Positions 56,108-64,000 of a DNA stretch of 64,000 nucleotides are shown here, in pieces. Position 1 is the stretch's first letter, and every line of letters starts with the position of its first letter. This stretch comes from Petrosia ficiformis. Taxonomy: Eukaryota; Porifera; Demospongiae; Haplosclerida; Petrosiidae. Position numbers and translations under genes: made by a program. The notes beneath the pieces were generated by a model. The model worked only from the letters and a program-made list of their open reading frames with translations, was not told the origin of the DNA and did not search any database. The DNA is taken from contig OX345637.1 in assembly GCA_947044365.1 (NCBI GenBank), positions 5,938,501 through 6,002,500 of the forward strand. Direction: 5' to 3'.

Positions 56108-58928
56108 CTACTTTCCAATCAACCGCAAGCAACTGACTGCATCAACTATATCAGAAAAGCTACCACTGCCTTCATCATCTGTAAGGTTTCTTTTTTCTTT
56201 CGTGTCTAGTATAGTCAGTATACCTCATATACGGTAAATTGCATAGAACTCGCGGGATCCTGTTTCTATTTACACTCGGGTATGACCATAATTATACATG
56301 TACTTACCAACATATGCTTACATGTATATGTACATATATATGTATAACTCTACTAGTACTGAGGATCATACATGTAGTGTACATATGACCATACTTATAC
56401 TTAGCAACATATGTGTACATGTATATGTACATACATGTATATATGTACTAGTACTGAGAGTCATACATGTAGTGCACAGAAATGTACATGTATGACCATA
56501 CTTATACTTAGCAACATATGTGTATATGCATATGTACATACGTATATATGTATGACTCTACTAGTACTAAGGGTCATACTTGTATTGCACATACATGAAA
56601 AGTATGATCATACTTATACACATGTGTACATGTATATGCACATATGACCATACATATAATTAGCAACATAATTATGTTTACATGTATATTTACATATATA
56701 TGTATATATGACTCTACTAGTACTGAGGGTCATACATGTAGTGCACATATGACCATACTTATATATACTAAGCAACATACACATACATGTATATGTACAT
56801 GTATATGTATTACTCTACTAGTACTGAGGATCATACATGTAGTGCACATAGTGCACATATGACCATACTTATACTTAGCAACATACACATACATGTATAT
56901 GTATGTATATGTATAACTCTACTAGTACTGAGGGTCATACATGTAGTGCACATATGACCATACTTATACTTAGCAACATACACATACATGTATATGTACA
57001 TGTATATGTATTACTCTACTAGTACTGAGGATCATACATGTAGTGCACATAGTGCACATATGACCATACTTATACTTAGCAACATACACATACATGTATA
57101 TGTATGTATATGTATAACTCTACTAGTACTGAGGGTCATACATGTAGTGCACATATGACCATACTTATACTTAGCAACATACACATACAAGTATATGTAT
57201 GTATATGTATAACTCTACTAGTACTGAGGGTCATACATGTAGTGCACATATGACCATACTTATACTTAGCAACATACACATATATGTATATGTACATGTA
57301 TATGTATTACTCTACTAGTACTGAGGATCATACATGTAGTGCACATAGTGCACATATGACCATACTTATACTTAGCAACATACACATACATGTATATGTA
57401 CATGTATATGTATTACATGAGTTAATGAGTCAAATGGAGTTCCTCCTGCTGTGAATTTACCTTTCAGTGCGGGTAAGACTATCTCCTAATTAATACTTCA
57501 TAACTCTATTAGTAATGATGTGAATCTTGACCATAGCAGTTATGTACATATAATTATGCATGTATTTGTTATGTACAATATACATAATTGTGACTGACTC
57601 TCAGCCTTCAATTACTCATTGTACAGCTATAAGTTATTACATGTACTACTGAGTATAACCAGGACATCTCTACCACATGTACATGTACATGTATGTATTA
57701 TAATAATATATTATTGTGTAAGATTGTGCAACTTACATTCATCTTCATCACTCTCCTCCGTACCTGCTAGACGACAGCCAGAAGAGGTGGTGGGGCGTGA
57801 TCTGGGAATGGTTTCCTATATCAGTTACATCAAAACTGTTTTTCAAAAATTTATTGATACATACCACAGCTGTTAACACCAGAGCATTATTATCACCACA
57901 GTCAACAGATATATAATTAGTACCTCTGATGTGATATGCCAACTGTGAAGTAAACATTCAGACTAATTACATTGTATATTCTAGAACACATGTAAGAAGC
58001 ACATGCTGACTTAATACTGCATGCACCAGCAGTGTTAGGTATGGAGGATAATGCTAATTACCAGAGCACCATCATAATTCCATACACTTAATAATCGCAT
58101 ATTATTATCGAGATAAAGTGCCCAAGACATTGGTTATTTCATTGTCCTACAGGTCTATATAATACATACATATGTACATTGCAGTAGTTTACTAACTATT
58201 ATACTATCACTTGTGAATATGCTAATTACCAAAGCACCACCTTAATTCCATAGCTGGTTGCAGCTATTACAATTAACACAAGTTTCATAATGTGCTAAAG
58301 AATTAAATTTTGGGAAATTTTGCTAAATATGAGTATGAATCTGATTCTCCTTGATAGTGGCCAGCTTTAGCCAGGCCTTTTATACCCTATGCTATGTGGG
58401 GTTATTATGGGTTTTGGTTCATAAGTAACAACACATTAACCAAACACACCATACAATATAAAAGCCTTGCAATCAATGTACAGATCTATTGTAGTGTGGT
58501 ATTCAATAGCATAGTCAGATCAGCAAGTGCATAGTGAATTGGTTAGTAATGGACATTTTAGGCCCCTTTTACAAGCGTACAATAGAGCATTGTAAGTCAA
58601 ACTAAAATGAAATCTGGAAAACTAAACTAATAAAAAATTGATTAGGCTACCAAAACTAAAACTTACTTCTAGAAGCCTTTCAAAACTAGAATGAAAAAAA
58701 ATACACCAAAAAATGAAAATAAAATAAACACAAAACAAGTAACAATTTGGATACAAAAAAGCAAGATCTGATTATCACAGGTAATAGAAATTAAGTATTA
58801 CATTGGCATCAAATAAAATTATTATATACATGAATTTACACATGTACACATGTAATGTACATATGTAATGTACATACCACAAGACTATCAGCAGGGAAAG
58901 TAAAGACTCCATTCACATCATCACTCAT
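56108..58928 (-). CDS. gene C, four-exon small acidic protein (~72 aa)
   Basis: The minus-strand ATG at 58926-58928 opens exon 58928-58878 (MSDDVNGVFTFPADSLV, donor gtatgt). It joins 57815-57737 (ETIPRSRPTTSSGCRLAG then TEESDEDE, donor gtaagt), an 18-nt micro-exon 57478-57461, and 56178-56108, which ends GSFSDIVDAVSCLRLIGK and stop. All three junctions complete codons correctly (phase 0, T+TC, G+AT). The product is Ser/Asp/Glu-rich with no recognised domain, signal or membrane segment; it may be a small regulatory protein or part of a larger gene. The last intron contains a satellite array. A hammerhead ribozyme lies 97 nt after the stop on the same strand. Confidence 0.5.
56285..57412 (+). 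repeat. ~100-bp satellite array, plus orientation
   Basis: Around ten units of the form gaccatacttatacttagca, acatgta..tgtacatgtatatgta, ctctactagtactgagg and tcatacatgtagtgcacata. It lies in the last intron of gene C. Some units contain a short internal duplication (gtgcacatagtgcacata). Confidence 0.9.
58140..58860. other. intron 1 of gene C, no further feature
   Basis: AT-rich sequence between the first and second gene C exons. No repeat with a second copy or other exon was noticed. Confidence 0.35.
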
Positions 58929-59030
58929 ATTAATGATTATAGTGACAGTGACATTTAACCTAATCTAGCACCTCCAAATGGATTTACTATGATAACTGTA
59001 AAACTCTGTGAGAAGAAAAAATACATGAAT

Positions 59031-59061
<31 letters not shown>

Positions 59062-59194
59062 TAGATAGATTTGTCAGTATTTATCTCATCCACTTCAGGA
59101 TCAATATTATTAATAATATCAATATTAACACATGATGATGTTTCTAGGAGCAAACTACATCAGTAGTCTCTTTAATAGATTGTTCCCTGAATTA

Positions 59195-59260
59195 ATGTTT
59201 GTACGTATGTATGTATGTATGTATGTATGTATGTATGTATTTATGTATGTATGTATGTAC
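59195..59260. repeat. (TATG)n microsatellite
   Basis: About 15 tetranucleotide units. A similar tract lies at 63,540-63,680. Confidence 0.9.
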
Positions 59261-59663
59261 ATATATGTGTATGGGCAGTAAAAAACACACATACTACATG
59301 TACATTAGTAGCTAACAGTTAGTAAAATTTTAATGTATACAATTACATGTACAATGTACGTAAAAGAAGACATTCTGTTGAACCTGCTAAAAAATTAACT
59401 AAAGTGGGAGGCTAACATAGGACCACCACTTCCTACATAAGTACTTACACTGATATAAAGCAAAATACAAAGAGCTATACTTGTGATGTACATGTATTAA
59501 CTTTAGCGACTTTAATTTAGGACATTAATTTCAGTCCCATTCAAAAATTTGAATTGAATTCAGACACTCCTGGCTCTCCACCTGCTGCTTATACACTATG
59601 GGTGTGCAGGGTTATTGTAGGTTTGCTTTTTTTTTTTAAATTACTTAAGGACATCCTCTATGA

Positions 59664-60398
59664 ATCTACATGTATGACTCAGTACTACTAGAGTCATACA
59701 TATATATGTACATATACATGTACACATATGTTGCTAAGTATATGTATGGTCATATGTGCACTACATGTATGACACCCAGTACTAGTAGAGTCATACATAT
59801 ATATGTACATATACATGTAAGCATATGTTGGTAAGTATAAGTATGGTCATATGTGCACTACATGTATGACCCTCAGTACTAGTAGAGTCATACATATATA
59901 TGTACATATACATGTAAGCATATGTTGGTAAGTATAAGTATGGTCATATGTGCACTACATGTATGACCCTCAGTACTAGTAGAGTCATACATATATATGT
60001 ACATATACATGTACGCATATGTTGATAAGTATAAGTATGGTCATATGTGCACTACATGTACATGTATGACCCTCAGTACTAGTAGAGTCTACATATATAT
60101 GTACATATACATGTACACATATGTTGCTAAGTATAAGTATGGTCATATGTGCACTACATGTATGACCCTCAGTACTAGTAGAGTCTACATATATATGTAC
60201 ATATACATGTACACATATGTTGCTAAGTATAAGTATGGTCATATGTGCACTACATGTATGACCCTCAGTACTAGTAGAGTCATACATATATATGTACATA
60301 TACATGTACACATATGTTGGTAAGTATAAGTATGGTCATATGTGCACTACATGTATGACCCTCAGTACTAGTAGAGTCATACATATATATGTACATAA
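59664..60398 (-). repeat. ~98-bp satellite array, inverted orientation
   Basis: Seven to eight units of ctcagtactagtagagtcat, acatatatatgtacatatac, atatgttg(g/c)taagtataag and tatggtcatatgtgcactac. It is the reverse complement of the array at 56.3-57.4 kb and lies upstream of gene C. Confidence 0.9.
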
Positions 60399-60432
60399 AA
60401 GGTCATGCAGTTTTATCGTGAAATTATTTCAG

Positions 60433-60465
60433 ACAGAAACCCGTAATCTCAGTAAATTTTCCTAT
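60433..60465 (+). CDS. isolated 33-nt candidate exon
   Basis: Between the acceptor atttcag and the donor gtaagt the frame reads TETRNLSKFSY, phase 0 at both ends like the small exons of gene A. No partner exon is established. Confidence 0.25.
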
Positions 60466-60744
60466 GTAAGTATGCCACTGTACTGTAGTATGCAGGTTTG
60501 TCCTTGTCTATATTTCTAGCTTGAGTGTTACCACTTTGTGGTTTTTGCAAGTAACAAGTACACTAATGTGAAATGGGAGGTTTATGGGCTCTTGCTGCGT
60601 CACATGCCATATCTGACCCTCAAGCTTTAAGTTATCAACCATTTGTCTATTCATCCATGTAGAAATAACACATAAGAATCACTTGATCCAATGGGAAAAA
60701 AAAACATTTTTTTTATAGCAGTCACATGACAGTCACATACTGTA

Positions 60745-61160
60745 TATCAAATAAATTATTTTATTGGTCATTTAGTTAGTTTTTGGAAGTAAATGTATTT
60801 ACTGATGCATTGGTAAACAGGACTCTATAGGCATTTTCAGATACATGTATGTAGAGAGAGGGAAGGGTTGCAATCCCACCAAGATGTCTTTAACCCCGCT
60901 AGACTATCCATGTCAAGTGGTACAATGACACCAAAGCATAATATATATAAGTTAAGATTTAGTATTTTGACCAATAAAGTTTGACCACACCCATTTTGCT
61001 AATCGGTTTGTCCACACCCATTTTGCTAACCTGGGTATGTATGGTCCTATTGAGGGCCAGGGACAATGAATACACATGTTAACAGATATACCTATAAATA
61101 GATATATGATTAATCAAATAATGGAATGAATGAATGAATGACTGAATGGATGAATATATA
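60745..61160 (+). repeat. segmental duplication, interrupted copy (left part)
   Basis: Matches 54,350-54,740. The match breaks at about 61,166 where the foldback element begins and resumes at 62,335. Confidence 0.8.
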
Positions 61161-61166
61161 TATATA

Positions 61167-61472
61167 CAAGAATAATAAAAAACATTTTCAATAAAAATGA
61201 AAGAAGATGTAGGGATGTCAAAACCCAAAAAGCAAGCAAACAAGGTTGGGAAGCTAACTTAGGACCCAAAATTAAACAAACCACTTCCATATAACCCTAC
61301 ATAAGTGCTTACACCTCTGTACAAAGAGCTGTAATTATGTAGGGTTATATGGAAGTGGTTTGTTGAATTTTGGGTCCTAAGTTAGCTTCCCAACCTTGTT
61401 TGCTTGCTTTTTGGGTTTTGACATCCCTACATCTTCTTTCATTTTTATTGAAAATGTTTTTTATTATTCTTG
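61167..61472. repeat. large foldback, ~138-bp arms, 30-nt loop
   Basis: Left arm 61167-61304 and right arm 61335-61472 are near-perfect reverse complements (for example ccacttccatataaccctac / gtagggttatatggaagtgg). Copy 1 at 44-45 kb has only one arm, so the second arm arose by inverted duplication. Confidence 0.88.
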
Positions 61473-62331
61473 TTTTCATTGATTTTTTTCTAAACGATGT
61501 GAATGTTTTTTTGTAGATTGCAGAAATACTATATATTATGAAATCATGCAATCAAAAATGCATTAAAATTTGTTCATCAATGAAGGTCAGTCTTTTGTTT
61601 ATGTATTGATTATCATTCTCTTTCACTTACAGATGATGTATATTCTCTATTCACTTACATCACTGTCTGCAGTCCTACAAGAAGTAGTGTCAGTCACTGT
61701 GTCAACCATTCAGTATTCCAATGCTTATCATAGTATACAATATTATTATACAATTGCTTTAATATTAATAATTATTATATTCATTATTAGTATTTGCTCA
61801 CAAACTCACAAATGTTATTACAATGCCAAACACTTCCACCTTTTCAGCTTCCATGTTAAGAGTATACAAATGCGCATGCGTAATTAAATTCCACTTAGGA
61901 AAATGGCGTCCAATTCCAGATCAAATCTTTGTAGTCGTTGAGACTGTCTTCTTTCATAGTAGCTGAAGATATCATCTCGATACTTTACGACCAGAATTTT
62001 ACTATAAATGCGACGGGAATGGTGCTAGAATCATCGTGATAGGTCAACAAACAAAAAAATGATTTGTCTGGAAAATAATAATATTAATAATAATATGATG
62101 AAGATTTTGCCAGTTTTGCCACTCGCCGGTTCTCTACCTTAACAATAATCTTCGGCCATCTAGAAGGTATTGGTAGTCATAAAAACACTAGATATAAACA
62201 GGCATGTGTGTATAGAAACTTATGTGTATATATTACCAGAGATTTCAGCTCATCATTTGCAATTGAAATGCATGGGCGGCCATTTTTTTTCCGTGCCATC
62301 CCTACATAGAGAGTACTACCGTACTCTCTGA
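61167..62331 (-). mobile_element. ~1.16-kb dispersed element, copy 2
   Basis: Inverted copy of 44,047-45,083, bounded by the interrupted segmental duplication. It ends (plus strand) in gtactctctgata and carries an extra inverted duplication of its terminal ~138 bp. Confidence 0.7.
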
Positions 62332-62334
62332 TAC

Positions 62335-62475
62335 ATGTATATATATATATATATATGTATGTACATGTATGTATGTATATTATATAGCATGCTAATAGGT
62401 AACATTCACTCCACCCCCATTGTTTATTTATTTATTTATTCATTTTTACATGCAGTATAATTATAATAATTATGT
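62335..62475 (+). repeat. segmental duplication, interrupted copy (right part)
   Basis: Continues the match to 54,741-54,925 (cattcactccacccccattg and ttttacatgcagtataatta). Confidence 0.75.
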
Positions 62476-62479
62476 TATT

Positions 62480-64000
62480 ATGGTCGTAATAATTACTCAA
62501 TAATCTGTTATGTATATGTATGTGAAGATTTGGGGCAGTTGATAGATGCATGTAGATACCCATGTATCCCTTTATCATGGGGGGAGGAGGAGGTGTGGTG
62601 ATGAGGGCATACATGAGTAGAGATGGACCTTTTGCGCGGTGATCCAAAATTCACCACATGTATTTATTTCTCATGTCATATAACCAATGTTTCTAACACA
62701 CATGGAAATGTTTAATGCATTAATCATTAACTATATAATATTTCTGACCCCAAGGTGGAGCAATTAGAGCCTGTAAGCACATCACATAAGGTGGTGTACA
62801 CAACTGGAAAGAACAAGTTCAAGCACAGCAATGTGCAATGGGAGGTCTTTTGGGCATGTTGATCACCTCTTGATTTATATCATGCAAGTCAAGGCATGCC
62901 AAGGCATAAGAAAAATGGGGAAGTCTTGTGCACACCTAATGAAAGGCAAGTGAAGACATGTTCAAACCTTCATTCATGCATTTGAAGTTAATAATATTTG
63001 CACATGCATACTAGTACAATCTAAACATGGGGTTAATATTGCAGACATGTTCTGTCCTTTTCCCAGAGGAAACAGCAGTTTAGTACTCGTTATAGAAAAT
63101 AATCTAGTTCTTGGAGGCTTTCTATAGCACATTGGTAAAAACAGACCTTCACTCCTTTCTGCTTCAAATGTAGTTTTCTAACATTCACAGTTAAAAGTTG
63201 ATTTGTGCTATTTTTCCCTGCTTAATTATTCTCTATGTTTTTAGAAATGATGTACATGTAACACTCAGTGAAATAATTTCTAAGTCACTATTAACACTTG
63301 AATTAGTACAGTCATGTGATAGTTGACCATTTTTTCCCATTTTGAATACTGCAGAGCAATGTAAGTAAATGGAATTTGACATACATGTGTACATGTATTT
63401 TTGTGTAAGTAACTATACATGAGCAGAAGTTGACTATTTTCGCTGTGATCCAAAAATGGTGTATGTATTTATTTTTAATATTTCTGACACACAAGGTACA
63501 ACTACAACAATAAAGGTGGAAATGTCTAATGCCATTAATCATTATGTATGCAGGTATTTATGTATGTATGTATATAAGTATGTATGTACATGTATATGTA
63601 ATATGTACATGTAATATGTATGCAACATGTATATGTATGTATCTATGTATGTATGTACATATATGTGTATGTAGTAGGTACAGTATATGTACGCAGGTAT
63701 TTATGTATGTACATTTATATAAAAATGGTGGCATGGAGTTATCAGTCGGGAAATAGAGACAATGAGCATGGGCAGTAAGAAACACACATACTACATGTAC
63801 ATTAGTAGCTAATAGTTAGTAATATTTAATACATATGGGGTCGAGAAGCTCATAAAGCACGAGGAGTAGCAAAGTGCTTTATGAGGCTTTGAGATCCCAC
63901 CCCCAGTGCTATATTTTCCAAGACAACACGAGCAAACCTGGTGCTTTAACTGGTTTATAGTACTTTGGATTGATGCAATGGAGAAGAAAAATGAAGTACT
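62480..64000. other. gene-free right end with short repeats
   Basis: No gene supported. The phrase aacacacatactacatgtac near 63,781 also occurs at 59,286. The phrase gtgatccaaaa occurs twice at 62,640 and 63,445 in a shared ~100-bp context. A short hairpin lies at 63,842-63,895 (ctcataaagcac/gtgctttatgag). Confidence 0.4.

Noticed and set aside
59985..60323. Overlapping 108-codon frames on both strands
   Set aside because: Caused by the ~98-bp satellite whose unit length keeps a frame open; composition is Tyr/Met/His repeats.

Overview
The window looks like AT-rich nuclear DNA from an intron-rich invertebrate animal, most probably a demosponge. This rests on short, phase-consistent introns, on transposon families common in sponges and cnidarians (Kolobok/Mutator-like, Plavaka/CACTA-like, PHD-finger Tigger), and on dense foldback repeats with tacatgta-rich microsatellites. 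The species is inference. No rRNA, tRNA, CRISPR or bacterial operon was seen.

Layout. 0-5 kb: repeat debris, including a LINE split by a small DNA transposon and an inverted repeat pair. 5.5-9.2 kb: two bounded DNA transposons, a 777-bp non-autonomous element with long TIRs and a perfect 9-bp target duplication (Mutator-like) and a 2.5-kb Tigger/pogo element with a DDD transposase and a PHD finger. 9.3-12.6 kb: minus-strand coding remnants, namely a TRAF-like RING exon and a spliced Plavaka/CACTA-like transposase tail whose exons join in phase. 14.2-27.0 kb: plus-strand gene A, with six tiny phase-0 exons leading into a 3.5-kb exon that encodes a Mutator/Kolobok-like DDE transposase, two ING-type PHD fingers and an OTU cysteine protease. 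27.7-28.5 kb: a 71-bp hairpin tandem array and a perfect 23-bp-arm palindrome. 28.8-53.1 kb: plus-strand gene B, an exon chain of unknown function whose introns hold an Hsp70 fragment, repeat copies and a 4.9-kb satellite (45.8-50.7 kb) with a 1,343-bp higher-order period. 56.1-58.9 kb: small minus-strand gene C (about 72 aa, four exons), with inverted satellite arrays in its last intron and upstream. 54-64 kb: segmental duplications, MITEs and a large foldback.

The most striking observation is a pair of complete type I hammerhead ribozymes, at 45,421-45,490 (+) and 55,943-56,011 (-). Both have the invariant core, a paired stem II, a GUC cleavage site, and stem I strands that differ by two compensatory base-pair changes. 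Each lies about 95 nt downstream of a stop codon on its own strand, near gene B and gene C, so they could act in 3' UTRs or introns or be copies of a small ribozyme-bearing retroelement.

The genes show no shared pathway. The common theme is transposons of several classes, with domain capture (PHD, OTU, Hsp70) and ribozyme-bearing repeats. All exon models come from splice signals and phase matching by eye, without transcript data.
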